From assembly GCA_029532625.1 (NCBI GenBank), contig JARFXM010000007.1, positions 806,001 to 870,000 of the forward strand: 64,000 nucleotides of DNA, given 5' to 3'. The notes below the pieces were generated by a model, which ran no database searches, was not told the DNA's origin, and saw only the letters and a program-made list of their open reading frames with translations. A program made the translations under genes and the position numbers. This document shows positions 33,602 through 44,743 of this stretch, one piece after another. The DNA is from Lomentospora prolificans. Taxonomy: Eukaryota; Ascomycota; Sordariomycetes; Microascales; Microascaceae. Within the stretch, counting starts at the first letter, position 1, and each line of letters opens with the position of its first letter.

Positions 33602-34504
33602 ATGCTGTCCAAGTCCTTCCTTGCCTCCCTCGCCCTCGCCGGCGGGGCCGCTGCTGCAACCGTCTCCAGCAGGCTGCCCCTCCGCATCGTCAGCTACAAC
33701 ATCCGCCAAGCCGTCAGCGTTGCCGGTACCGGTGAGGAGCTCTGGTCCGTCCGCTCTCCCCTCCTTGTCAACCAAGTCCAGGAGATCGCCGCCGGTGCCC
33801 CTGAGGGTGGTGCCACCATAATCGGCATGCAGGAGGTCGTCCACGTGCAGCTCACCGACATCAAGGCCGGTCTCGGTGAGAACTGGGATCACATCGGAGT
33901 TGCCCGCGAGGATGGTTTCGAGTCCGGCGAGTACTCGCCCATCATCTACCAGACAGACGTTCTGAAACTCCTTTATAACGAGACCACTTGGCTTTCCGAG
34001 ACTCCCGATATCCCCTCCAAGGGCTGGGATGCCGCTTATACTCGCATTTCCACCATTGGGGTATTTGAGCATATTGAGACTGGCAAGCGATGGATTGCTG
34101 CCAACACCCATCTGGACAACGAGGGTGTTGTTGCCCGTGCCGAGGGCGTCAAGCTCGTTACCGCCAGGGTCAAAGCTCTTCAGGAGACGTGGGGTCCTCT
34201 CGGTGTCTCCCTTACCGGCGACTTCAACTCTCCCCCGGGTGGAGAAGCCTATGAAGCCCTTTCCACGGGCAGCTACTTTGAGGAGCTCTACAACATGAAT
34301 GCCTGCGTTAAGGAGGGCCCCTATGAGACTTATACCGGATTCACGCCTACCACAAACCAAACTCGCATCGACTTTATTTGGTTGGGTCCCAAGAATGAGA
34401 CTAGGTGGAAGGTTGACAAGTATGCTGTCTTGGACAACATCGAGCATGGCATTTATATTAGCGACCATCGCGCCGTCGTCGGTGATGTCCGCCTTCGCGC
34501 CTGA
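33602..34504 (+). CDS. Secreted endonuclease/exonuclease/phosphatase-family protein
   Basis: Intronless, 300 residues. A signal peptide (MLSKSFLASLALAGGAAA) precedes a complete EEP fold. Its catalytic strings appear in order: RIVSYNIR (Asn), IIGMQEV (metal-binding Glu), ANTHLDNEG (His), LTGDFNSPP (Asp and Asn), RIDFIWLG (Asp) and ISDHRAVV (Asp-His pair). The fold cleaves phosphodiester or phosphomonoester bonds using Mg2+. Secreted fungal members of about 300 residues are often annotated as 'endonuclease/exonuclease/phosphatase family'; the physiological substrate (extracellular DNA or a phospho-compound) is not known to me. Two NxT sites (NET) are compatible with glycosylation. The gene is convergent with the GH43 gene, whose stop is only 155 bases away. 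Confidence 0.93.
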   Translation: MLSKSFLASLALAGGAAAATVSSRLPLRIVSYNIRQAVSVAGTGEELWSVRSPLLVNQVQEIAAGAPEGGATIIGMQEVVHVQLTDIKAGLGENWDHIGVAREDGFESGEYSPIIYQTDVLKLLYNETTWLSETPDIPSKGWDAAYTRISTIGVFEHIETGKRWIAANTHLDNEGVVARAEGVKLVTARVKALQETWGPLGVSLTGDFNSPPGGEAYEALSTGSYFEELYNMNACVKEGPYETYTGFTPTTNQTRIDFIWLGPKNETRWKVDKYAVLDNIEHGIYISDHRAVVGDVRLRA

Positions 34505-34659
34505 ACAAATCACTGCGCAGAGAAAGCCGCGCAATAGGCAAGCCTAGAATACTGTGCGGATAATAATGGTAGCGTAATGTTACCCCGGGCTTTCGGGCAG
34601 TTCCTCCGTATATATAAGATACCTATATGTGTGAACTACATACAACTACATACGTCATT

Positions 34660-36219
34660 CTAGGCGTGTGTAAAGGATAGCACCTTAATAGTGCCGCCCA
34701 ACGCCTTAGTAGCGTAGTTGAAGATGCCGTACCGGTAACCCATAAAGTATGTCCAGTTAGTCCACAACTGATAGGCGCCACCCAGAGCAGTGAAACTCGC
34801 TCCGTCCAAGCTGTAATGGAATGTGGCCTCTTTCGATCCACTAGGGCGAGCGTCGAGGGATACTTGGAGCCAGATTTCTGTCGTGTTCAAGACTTCTGAC
34901 GCCACGACAGTTCCCTGGTCCACAGTCTCCCAAGCACTATCCTCCTGCGTCATATTATGCCTAGCGCGAAGGGTATACGTGTCACCCTCGCGGAAGACTT
35001 CAATGGCAGCGCTGCGGTCCCGAAACGCGGCGAAGCCAAAGATGTCCCCGTCCGCCATGTCGGAGAAGTCGACATGAACGGTGCCCACAGGGAATTCTCC
35101 GTGGATGCGATGAGTCAGAGTATTGCGAGCTTTGTAGAAATCGTCGGTAACAGTTGCGGTTGAAAGGGTCAGCCCGTTGTCGACCTTATATTTCGTCTCA
35201 TCAGGGTTGTGGTTCCACTCCCATTCTGGGGCGAGAGAGCTGCCCTGGAAGGTATCGGTTCCGGTCCAGTTCATAAGCGGCTGGGCTGGGTACGGCATGG
35301 GATAGGTTTGACCCCAGCCACCGTTCTCGTCAGCCACAAGCGTGGGGAATCCGTCGCAACCCCAGGTGACGGGGGCGAGGACAGGCATTCGGCCAGCCGG
35401 ATAAGCCCATGTGAAGGACATGTAATACCAATTGCCCTCTGGCGTCTCAATCAGGCTGCCTTGGTGAGGCGTGCCGCCCCACTGGACAGGAGACGGGATG
35501 TTGTCGACGAGGATTTTGTACTCCCAAGGTCCCCATGGGCTCTCGGATCTCCAAATGTAGGTTGTAGACCCTGGGTGGTCGTTGAGGATATAGTAGAATC
35601 CATCTTTCTTGTACAGCCTGTTACCCTCAATGCCATCAACCCCAGCATCCGACGCGCTAAAGATAGTCTCGGTCCTGACCTGGCTGAGACCATCTGGCGA
35701 TAATTGCGCCATCCTCACATCAGTTGCGCCGTAAACGACGTACATGGTATCATCATCATCGATGAACAGCCCGCAGTCGTAATAACATCTTCCTCCTTCC
35801 GACATGGCAGCTCGAGTCCAGGGACCAGCAGGGTCAGAAGCGGTGTAGGTATAAGTGTACCAGAAGTCCACGCAACCAATCCAGTACCACAGTTTAGTGC
35901 TCTCGCGGTACCTCATGGTCGATGCCCAAGTGCCGCCCCGGTATGCAATTCCGTTCGTCAGATTATACCTCTCGCCAAAGTCGAGAGTAGGTACAGAGTG
36001 GCCGACAAATTCCCAGTTGGCAAGGTCATAAGAGCGGAGAATGGGCGCACCGGGGCTGTAGTGCATGTTGGAGGCGGAGAAGTAGTATGCGCCGTCGGGT
36101 CCGAGGAAGACATCATTGTCGGCAAAGTCCTCATACACTACCGGGTTGGTGAACGTCTCTGTCTCCTGCGCGAGCACGGCTGGCAGCAGCACCGCGAAAA
36201 GGGCAATCGCCTTCATCAT
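34660..36219 (-). CDS. Secreted glycoside hydrolase family 43
   Basis: Intronless, 519 residues, starting at the first of two ATGs (MMKAIALFAVLLPAVLAQ signal peptide). The five-bladed beta-propeller of GH43 covers about 22-320. The catalytic base is probably Asp34 in EDFADNDVF, Asp148 in YYDCGLF is the pKa-modulating position, and Glu198 in GVDGIEGNRLYKKDG is the general acid. A conserved HQGSLIETPEGNWYYM block follows. Residues about 340-515 form a concanavalin-like beta-sandwich (FQGSSLAPEWEWNHNPD, then FGFAAFRD), as in beta-xylosidase/arabinofuranosidase-type members that act on hemicellulose. Specificity cannot be decided by eye. The TATA-like tttatatggg lies about 100 bases upstream. Confidence 0.93.
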   Translation of the reverse strand: MMKAIALFAVLLPAVLAQETETFTNPVVYEDFADNDVFLGPDGAYYFSASNMHYSPGAPILRSYDLANWEFVGHSVPTLDFGERYNLTNGIAYRGGTWASTMRYRESTKLWYWIGCVDFWYTYTYTASDPAGPWTRAAMSEGGRCYYDCGLFIDDDDTMYVVYGATDVRMAQLSPDGLSQVRTETIFSASDAGVDGIEGNRLYKKDGFYYILNDHPGSTTYIWRSESPWGPWEYKILVDNIPSPVQWGGTPHQGSLIETPEGNWYYMSFTWAYPAGRMPVLAPVTWGCDGFPTLVADENGGWGQTYPMPYPAQPLMNWTGTDTFQGSSLAPEWEWNHNPDETKYKVDNGLTLSTATVTDDFYKARNTLTHRIHGEFPVGTVHVDFSDMADGDIFGFAAFRDRSAAIEVFREGDTYTLRARHNMTQEDSAWETVDQGTVVASEVLNTTEIWLQVSLDARPSGSKEATFHYSLDGASFTALGGAYQLWTNWTYFMGYRYGIFNYATKALGGTIKVLSFTHA

Positions 36220-36802
36220 GTTATTAGACTTGTGCGGGTTGAGATGGCGATGGAGATTCGGAAAGCTGATCGAAAACTTAGAGGCTGGGACGTGTGTGAA
36301 TTTTATTCATACCCCTCGTTTTTATATGGGCATTTCCGCATATAATATGATGGACCGGGTACTTCTCCGGGTTGCAGTTAAAGGCGTTAATCAACGGTCT
36401 CGACAAATTCGCACGATTCGGCGTATGTCGTTCCGGGAAATACTACCATTGGTGTCCAATTCTGGAAACGGCCCCGAACCAGCCGACAATTGAGTGTCAC
36501 CCTGTCTAGATTTTGTGCGGGAATTATGCCAATTGCGGGGTGGCAGTGGTTTATTTGGCACCTACCAACTCGTTTCATTGATGGGTTTTCTTCGTGAACC
36601 CGGGACTGGCATCTTGTCGCCTATAGGATGGCTTAATAGCTACAATCGCAAAGCCTAATAGTTGCTATTATCACGGGATTGTACAATCTTTTGCGGGTGG
36701 CACCATGGTCGGACCAAACAACCCAAGAGTGTCTTGTCGATGATATCTAACTCTCTATACCCCGATCAGAATTTTTACTAGTATCTGTTGCATACATGCT
36801 AA
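36220..36802. other. Intergenic (promoter of GH43, 3' end of the MDR dehydrogenase)
   Basis: No gene is seen. The frame extending from the GH43 antisense side is a shadow. Confidence 0.4.
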
Positions 36803-37976
36803 CTAAGCAACCTTGACAATTACTTTGCCGAAATGGCTACCGCTAAACAGGTGTTTCAGCGCCTCCTTTGCCTCCTCAAACTCGAATTCACGATCAATAA
36901 CGGGGTGAATTTCCTTGCTGTTGTAGAAGTGAAGCATCTCCTCGAACCTGTCCTTGGGCCCGTTAAGAATTCCTTTCAAGGTCACATTGCGGCTAAGAGC
37001 AAGCACGTTGATACCCATCGAGCCTGCTGATTTGTCCTCCTTACCAGACAAGTAACCGATGCAACTGATCAGTCCCCCAAAAGCAACGCAAGCAAACGAC
37101 TTCCTGAGGGTCTCAGCACCACCACATTCAAAGATGACATTTGCGCCCTTGCCTTTGGTGATTTCCATAACCTTCTTATCCCAGTCGGGATAGGTCTTGT
37201 AGTTGATCGTGTAGTCAGCACCAAGTGTCTTTGCGCGTTCTAGCTTAGCATCGGATGACGACGTGATGATTGCTGGAAACGAGATGTTAGATCTTTGATA
37301 CAGTGGTCAGGTGCACTATTAAACTTACTCGTCATTCCAAGGGCATGAGCAATCTGTAGGCCCGAGATAGCCACACCACCTGTACCCTGAAGGAGTACCA
37401 CCTTATCCTTTCCAGTTTGCGGCTGGCCAAAAGGCTGGAACGTGTTGATGCTCATCCAAGCAGTAAGGGCAGCGATGGGCAACGCAGCGGCTTCCTCATC
37501 AGTGAGGTAATTGGGGACCTTCACTAAGCCGTGATCCGGGAACACTCGATACTGCGTCAGGCATCCCTGAAGAGGAAGGCCAAGTCCGGTGCCCATATGC
37601 TCCTCCTGAACTTGGCCAGATAGATGCCCTTGGTTGAATGTGGCCATGACACGGTCTCCCTCACGCCACTCCACATTGCCCGGGCCAACCTTGACGACGG
37701 TGCCGCAGATGTCGGAGCATGGCACGATCGACTTCTTACCCTCCTCAAGTGATTTGTGATGGCCGTACAGCCCCATAACCACTAATCACCGTCATTATTA
37801 ATACTCCAGGAAAAGACGCGCGTATATGGGGCGAACCCACCCTCAGTATCCCGATAATTTAGAGAAACCCGATTTATCTTCACCAAGACTTCGCCTTCTC
37901 TTAGTTCTGTAGGCTCTGCTACGTCCAGAAGCTGGAGGTTGTCCAACCCATCCTGGTTGCTAACCCACTGTTTCAT
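36803..37976 (-). CDS. Medium-chain dehydrogenase/reductase (alcohol dehydrogenase-like)
   Basis: Three exons on minus (37976-37841, 37781-37329, 37272-36803) splice in phase to 352 residues. The N-terminal GroES-like domain has the family strings INRVSLNYRDTE and VPCSDICGTVVKVG, then GDRVMATFNQGH. The Rossmann domain has VVLLQGTGGVAISGLQIAHALGM as the NAD(P)-binding loop, followed by SSSDAKLERAKTLGADYTINY. The catalytic-zinc cysteine/histidine set of classical alcohol dehydrogenases is not evident, so this fits the zinc-poor, NADPH-dependent MDR branch common in fungi. The C-terminus ends FGKVIVKVA, a usual end for these proteins. Cytosolic; substrate unknown. The first intron has donor gtgggt and acceptor gattag. 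Confidence 0.9.
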
Positions 37977-38718
37977 TTTGGCAGAGTTCCAATTCTAATT
38001 AAGCCGAATGAACAAACAAGGGGATAGGGAGACTAATGCTCTAATGCTCGAAGCCGCACGATTTTGCGCAACTGAACGCGAAACTGGCCATAAAGCAATC
38101 GGCTCTCAATTGAGTGGATCTTTTTTTTATAAACTTTAACTTATTAAATATATTTTTTCTAATAAATTTATCCCGAGGAGATTCCCTGAGGCCGTAGATG
38201 GGGCATAAAAGCGTTAAAAGTTTAGAATTGATTTATAATCACCTACGCCATCAAGAAATGGAGCCACGGGTAGTATTCCTTATCCAAACCATTTGTTACC
38301 TAATGCTAACACAATGTTAGTGGAGCTTTTGTCGTCATGTACGGGTCAAAACATTGGTGTACTGCCCAATGCCAACACAGAGAGCGACTTCTTGGCAACT
38401 GCAAGGGAACACTTTCTTTGACTGAAAATATCTTGTCATCCTAGCGTTACACAAAGCATTACGACTTGAGAAAAGAAAGGAGGGAGCGAAATCTTGGGCG
38501 GATGTTTCGACGAGCACCACGAAACAATTCGAACGCATATCTACATGCAAGACAGATTCAGAAGGAAAGTATTATAGACGTCATCGCCTCATAACCGTTC
38601 GCGAATTCATCGCAAGGTGTTGGTTATCTCCTGCTTTCTTGCCAGCACTCTCTCCAGGAGAGATAATAACACGAGGGTGCTCTCGTATACATCCCTTTCT
38701 GTAAACGTGAATCAAACT
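37977..38718. other. AT-rich intergenic DNA
   Basis: A strongly AT-rich patch at about 38120-38170 sits just upstream of the dehydrogenase. No gene is seen. Confidence 0.45.
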
Positions 38719-39540
38719 TCATCTAGCGCTCATATTATGGTCTCGTGTGCGTTTCTGATGGCCCGTAGCGCCTTCGTCGCCCCCGATGTTTCTTCCCATG
38801 CCACGCAATTGTAACTCCAACACCAGGCAAGCTTGCTCCGGCGTTTGGTACCCGTACGCACTATCGATTCTGTTCTCAGCGGCGGCGCGAGCATTCTGGA
38901 GCAAAAGTTTCCAATAGCGGGGATTGTATTCGTCGACCACGGCGTGAATCTTTCTCAGTTGGCCTTTCAGCTCCTTGATCAGTCTAGAGATTTCCTCCGT
39001 GTCAGCTTTAAGAATCTTGGGGCGAATCATGCCTCCCACGAGGCATTCTTTCACCATGCCGAGAATTTCTGCAGGAAGAGTGTCTTGGAGGGCCCTAGTA
39101 GCATTCTGAAGATCCTGGAGGTCGTACACGAGGCGTATCTGGATCAGAGCAACAGCCGAGACGTGACTGAGCTCCATCCACTTTTCGTTGTTCCAGGCTT
39201 CCATGGGGCCCTCAAGCATATATCCACATATTTGACATCGAGGAACGGTTGTTCCATGTCGGGCAGACTCCGCAGGCTCGTGGCTTTACGCCAGTCGGGC
39301 TCGAAAACGTCACGGTAGGTGGCATGATGGGCGAGTTGAAATGGTTGGTGAGGTACCTCTACGGTACAGGGCGGGCGGAACTTTGATCCTGGTTGATATT
39401 CAGAGCTTGGGGATGAAATATCTTGTCCACGAGCCCCCGGATATGTGGAATGCCGCGGAGTACCGCGGAATAGATTGCTCTTGACAGTATCCTCGTTAGC
39501 AATCAATGAAAAAGTTTCCACTGGATTGCCAGGAGCCATC
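38719..39540 (-). pseudogene. Hypothetical gene, probably frame-broken
   Basis: From the ATG at 39540 one frame runs protein-like (MAPGNPVETFSLIANED, then VEVPHQPFQLAHHATYRDVFEPDW, then SLPDMEQPFLDVKYVDI) to about 39222. A different frame carries on at once with MLEGPMEAWNNEKWMELSHVSAV and a helix-rich, charged 166-residue tail to the stop at 38719. The simplest reading is a single gene with a small frameshift near 39220. A spliced model is also possible, with donor gtacct after GTA GAG and acceptor cggag, but it would delete residues that look coding. I do not recognise the family. No signal peptide or membrane segment is visible. Confidence 0.45.
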
Positions 39541-40168
39541 AAAAAGTCGGTAAGTGGTTGAGAAAGAGCTGGGAAGGCGCGACAGAGACAGTCGCTGATT
39601 GGGAAGCCAGCTAAGAACCGGTTACGCAGGGGGGGTGGCTGCCCAGCTTCCCGAGTGGGCCACGGGTAAACCAGGGCAACTGAGCCCCTGGCAGGACACA
39701 ATATGGCTAGCCAGCATGGGACATCGGATCAGGCATCGAAATCGCTCGTTGCCTGGCGACGACAGCTGTAATTTCCCATGTGAGAGTCCAGCCAGCTGGA
39801 GACTCCCAAAGCCATGGTACTAGTACCTCGTCAATTTCCCTATTCTACCAAAAATTCCTGTTGCCATGGATCGCGGGTAACGCGCCCTGAAAGCCGAGCC
39901 TCTGCTCCTCTTTCCCCCAATATAAATTTACTGTCCAGGAGGATCGCACTGCCACAATGCTTGATACTTGGCACCCGTGTTCCCTAACGCGGATCATCAT
40001 TTCAAATTCGGCGAGGTCACAGTCGTAGACGACGATGTGACTAATACCCGATCCCAATTAACTTTTCCACAAATAATATGTATATATATAGTCTCGTGAG
40101 GGATGCGGGTTCATTCGTTTGCGGTTATCGAGTACTTCAAAGGTCGCGATTTCGAGAGGGAAAAAACT
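39541..40168. other. Intergenic between divergent genes
   Basis: No gene is seen. A TATA-like tgtatatatatag lies about 90 bases before the carboxypeptidase start. Confidence 0.4.
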
Positions 40169-41770
40169 ATGCAGCCAGATATCTTCAGGACCCTGCTCGG
40201 CGCATGCATCATAGCTGCTGGCTTGACATCTGCTTCTGTTATTGATCGACGATACATCCAACATCGAGATGCCCTCGATCACAACGTGTTCGAACATGGT
40301 GCCACCGGCGCAAAGCTCTCATTTGTGAAGAACTCGGGCATCTGCGAGACAACGGCTGGGGTTAACCAATACTCCGGATATCTCTCCGTCGGTGAGAACT
40401 TGAACATGTGGTTCTGGTAATGGCCGATATATCGAAAATCACTCTAGGACTATGTCCACTAACGTTATACAAGGTTCTTTGAGGCGCGCGAGAACCCTGA
40501 AACAGCACCTCTCATCTCATGGCTTGGCGGCGGCCCCGGGAACGCCGCTGAATACGGTCTCTTCACTCAAAACGGGCCGTGCCAGTTCTACGACGAGGAC
40601 ACCGAACCATCATTGAATCCCCACAGTTTCAACAACTATGCCAATGTCCTCTACATCGACCAGCCCATTGGCACAGGGTTCTCCTATGGTGATACGAGCC
40701 AGGTCAACTCGACCAAGGATTCCTCACCCTATGTGTGGAACCTACTTCAAGCCTTTAGTGCCGCGTTTCCCGAGTACGAGGGTCGCGACTTTGGAATATT
40801 TACCGAGTCGTACGGCGGTCATACTGGGCCCGAAGTTGCGCGATACATCTTGGAGAAGAACGAAGAAATTGAAAAGGGGGCGGATGGAACCAAAATCAAC
40901 TTGGTTGCCCTTGGGCTGAGCAACGCCTGGTTCGACGCTCGCATGCAAGAGCTCGCAAACATCGAGTACGCCTTCAATAACCCGTACAGACCGCTGATCA
41001 ACGAGACTGTCCGGGACGAGCTGCTTAGTCTCTATAACGAAACAGTAGTACCCTCTATTGACAAGTGTCGCGCCACCGACAGCATGGAGGACTGCTTCGG
41101 TGCTTATATGACGTATCTCAACGACCTCGAGTTCAGAATGCTTGCTGCCGCACGCGAGACATACGGGACTGTCGATATCGGAGACATCCGCGCGAACCCA
41201 ACCCGGCCCAACACTCAGCACATCCAGTACCTCCAACGACCAGATATCCAAGAAGCTGTCGGGGGATTGACAAACTACACCGACAGCGGAGGTGCTATCG
41301 GCATCGTCCTATCCGGCGATGGCAAGTATCCATGTACTCGCGAAAGGAGGCCATTATAATCTAACAGTTTCCTAGACGCGAAATCGTTCACAAGCGAACT
41401 TTCTGACGTCGTGAAGGCTGGAGTCAAGGTTCTTATCTGGACTGGAGACGCTGACTATGTGTGCAACTACGTGGGCACCCAGCGCATCGCAGAGTCCGTG
41501 GAGTGGTCGGGCCAGCAGGTTTTTACCGACGCTGCCATGGAACCATATACCGTCAACGGAATACAAAAGGGCGAGTTCAAGAAGCTCGACAATTTGAATC
41601 TCGCTCGCGTCTATGAAGCAGGCCATAACTTGATGTGGTACCGTAAGTGGTGTAATACCGAGCAAGAACCTTTCCCGTCCTTGAAGTTAACACTTCTTAC
41701 AGAACCAGAAGCTGGCATTCAGATCTTCAGGCAGTTCCTTATCGAGCCGGAGGGTGTTCGTTCTACTTGA
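40169..41770 (+). CDS. Secreted serine carboxypeptidase, family S10
   Basis: Four exons (40169-40416, 40474-41321, 41376-41642, 41703-41770) give 476 residues. The second intron is of the GC-AG type (G|gcaagt); a GT choice four bases on would break the frame. The ATG at 40169 is preferred over 40103 because it starts a clean signal peptide (MQPDIFRTLLGACIIAAGLTSAS). The catalytic triad is Ser195 in FTESYGGHTGPE, Asp392 in WTGDADYVCN and His449 in YEAGHNLMWYQPEA. The substrate-binding loop reads WLGGGPGNAAEYGLF where most relatives have WxNGGPGxSS, so the usual Asn is Gly. Several NxT/NxS sites suit a glycosylated extracellular or vacuolar enzyme removing C-terminal residues from peptides. Confidence 0.92.
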
Positions 41771-43957
41771 TTATTGTCAGGACCGGTAACCACAGAAAGA
41801 CGCACTTCATAGCTACCGTGCAACATAGCACAAAGTGAGAGCAGCCCCATTATCGTGACTAGATAGAGCCCACAGACCGCCCTCCCCCCCCGGCTGGAAA
41901 AAAAAAAAAAAAAAGAAAAACCAACATCCACCCGCATTCATTTCCAGTCGTGGAGCTCAGGGGCATCTGCTTGCCAAAAACACTCTCGCCAGCTCCTATA
42001 CCGCTGGCAAGTGGGCATAGCCCTCATTTATAACTCGGCTCAGGGTTATATCCCGGCTGTGTCGGGAGCCAATTATCCTCCCCCAATAAATGAAAATTCA
42101 TACCGTCCCTTGCCAGGATAACCGAAGAGTTTAATGGTCCCTGTGGGAGAAAAGAAAAACAAATAATACCGTTTATCGTCGTAGGGACTCCGATGACCCC
42201 CTAAACTGGTTGGATGGAATACCTTCCCTTCATTTCGGCTTTCAAGATTCTATCGGGCATTGCTACTTCCGACCCAGTTCGCTTCAGATAGCTTACTAGG
42301 CCTATTACAGTGCCTATCCCGTAACTAAAATAGGTGCAAATAGTAGGTGATGGTGAAATCACCATTCACTAATGATGTTGCCGATCAACAAGATCGGCGA
42401 TGTTGAGCGACAGGATGTGCAATTCCATTCAAGTATTTACTTCAAAATATGATGGAAAAATAACATCAAGCCGAGCTCTGCACTCGATTTACCTATAGCC
42501 GGAAGATAAGCTCATCCTACTCTATCCTTGGAGCTTGTTTTTCATATGCAGAAGGGGCATTGACAATCGAGACCCGTAGATCAATCCTTCCATCACTTCA
42601 AAGAGTGTAATATGCAAATAAAGGATGCGGCGGTGACATACAATAGAGTGCAATTTAGAAGCCAATTCAGGTTTAAACTCGATGTAGTATTGGTCGCCCC
42701 CCACCTGGTTCCCGCCAGCCTGGGAATGGTAACAATGGCAGGGAGGTGCCCCGTCCTGTCGCGAACGCTGTGAGTTTCAGAACCTATTTTTAGTCTCCCT
42801 GCGAACCACACCTGCAGAATACATATTTGCAGCTATTATGCTGGAGGCACCGGATACGTTGGTTGACAATGTCGGTTCCGTCGCCAGTGCATTTTCCTAA
42901 CCGAGGACAGGAAAATCCCTCCAGTCTTGTGCGGCGGAGGCCGTCAGCTGAATCCAAGGACTGAGGATATCAATCCATTTGTGGTTTATCCGGTCATATA
43001 CACAGAATATGGCGGAACGAGGGGATGGCAATACATAAAGAGTAATGCTGTTGCAATTAACCAGATTGGCTCAACTTTGCCATGGTAATGAATCGCAGTC
43101 ATTTAAAGTCGGGAGGCGAGCGCGGGACGGGTATATTGGTGGTCTACCTATTTATGGTATCCTCCGACCCTCAGATTCCTGACGACGACGACATAAGTAG
43201 ACATCGGGAGACACCTGCCTCCAGTCTTGTAGAGAAACAGTTGAGGACACTAAACTTGTTGCATTCAGCCCCATGCATCTCTCTCGTTCTAGTACTGATA
43301 GCAGAGGCATGAGGATAAAAACGGGTCTCGATCAATAAGAATTCCCCACCACCCGTAACCTTTGGTTCATTGGGTAGCTGGCGTAGGTCGGTGAAATTAA
43401 TTCAACGTCCCTGACGATAGATGACTCCCGCGATGCCGTCGAAAGCCCCGACTGGTGTGCACTTCACGCCCAAACGGCACTTCGGTCCTAGATTGGGCCC
43501 AACTTAGGCTCCTTCGCTGGAAGAGACGGGTCCGAATGCTAAAACAGGAACGAGACAAAGGCAAGAGTATTTTTTTAATCTCGGTCATCAGCTAGATAAC
43601 CTGGGCAAAATAGACTCGTACCAGGTTACCGGCACTATCGACGCCTAATATACGGCGCTGCAGGGGAGTCGACTTGCCGTGACGGCTGCCAGTCGCCACC
43701 CTCTTCTACCTGGCCTGCTATTATACCAGCCTATGCCCGTGTCGTTGGAGTGCAAACTATATAAGGATCTGGTCAGCCACTCGGCTAGTCAGTGGGGAGA
43801 GCCTATTTTTTCATCCGGTCTCGACGTTCTTTCCATTATTCGCTAATACTTGATACCCCTTGTGTTGGTTGCAATATCTTTGGTCATAAACCTAGCTCAT
43901 ACCATCACTTGTATTGGGCCAGGGGCAATACGTCACCCCTTCTTCCCCACGTTCACG
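41771..43957. other. Intergenic, no gene seen
   Basis: About 2.2 kb with a 17-18 base poly-A tract near 41898-41915. The last 200 bases contain a TATA-like ctatataagg at about 43757, a plausible promoter for the expansin-like gene. Short frames on both strands lack recognisable content. Confidence 0.5.
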
Positions 43958-44743
43958 ATGACCAAGCTCTTCGTGATACCTATTCTTGCCAGTCTCCTGG
44001 CCTGGGCTCCGGCCCAAATCGCGGCTCAGGGTATCCGGGGTACGGCGACCTTTACTGGTAGGGATCACACGGGCGGCACCTGCTCGCTGTCCAACTACAC
44101 TCTCCCTGCCGGTATCTCCGGGACTGGGATAGGCCCGTCCAATTGGGCGCAGGCCGGAAAGTGCGGCTCTTGCATCCAAGTTAACGGTCCATTGGGCAGC
44201 ACTAAGGTCATGGTATGGATCTCCGTCCATATATGGGAATTCAAGGATGAGGATTGACTTGTTGTAGATTGTGGACAGCTGCCCATCGTGCCTTGAGAAC
44301 CGACTCAACCTCTTCGATGATGCCTTTGCGCAAATCGCCGATCCCGTTGACGGTATCGTCGATGTAACGTTCGACGTCGTGTCCTGCGGCCTTGACTCCC
44401 CTCTGATTGTCCGAAACAAGATTGGAACATCGCGGTGGTTGTAAGTCTAGAAGAAAAGTGCAGTGGTCATTAGCCTTTGCTAACTAGAGATATGTATAGC
44501 TTCTCGATGCAAGTCTTGAACTGCAACTTCCCCATCACCGACCTCGAGGTCAGCACGGATAACTCGCAGACGTGGGAGTCGACTGTCCGTCAAGACTACA
44601 ACTACTTTGAGAGGGAGGACAAGACGGGCTTTGGCAAGGACGAAGTCATGATTAGGGTATCGTGCGCAAATGGAAGGAGGGTGATTATTCCTAGCGTGAG
44701 CATGGACAGTGAAAAGGAGATTGTCGCGCCGGTGAACTGCTGA
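43958..44743 (+). CDS. Secreted expansin-like protein (DPBB plus CBM63-like domain)
   Basis: Three exons (43958-44212, 44268-44440, 44500-44743) give 223 residues. A signal peptide (MTKLFVIPILASLLAWAPAQIAAQ) leads into a six-stranded double-psi beta-barrel. Its marks are IRGTATFTGRDHTGGTCSL, GKCGSCIQVNGPLG, IVDSCPSCLENRLNLFDDAFAQIA and VDVTFDVVSC. The C-terminal half (SMQVLNCNFPITDLEVSTDNSQTW, then the YNYFEREDKTGFGKDEVMIRVSC stretch) fits the cellulose-binding CBM63-like beta-sandwich of expansins and EglD-type fungal proteins. Such proteins loosen cellulose and hemicellulose contacts without hydrolysis. Paired cysteines suggest disulfides. The upstream in-frame ATG at 43850 would bury the signal peptide, so 43958 is chosen. 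Confidence 0.88.

Noticed and set aside
33569..34534. Minus-strand frame of 321 residues opposite the EEP gene
   Set aside because: Antisense shadow; all catalytic motifs of the EEP family are on plus.
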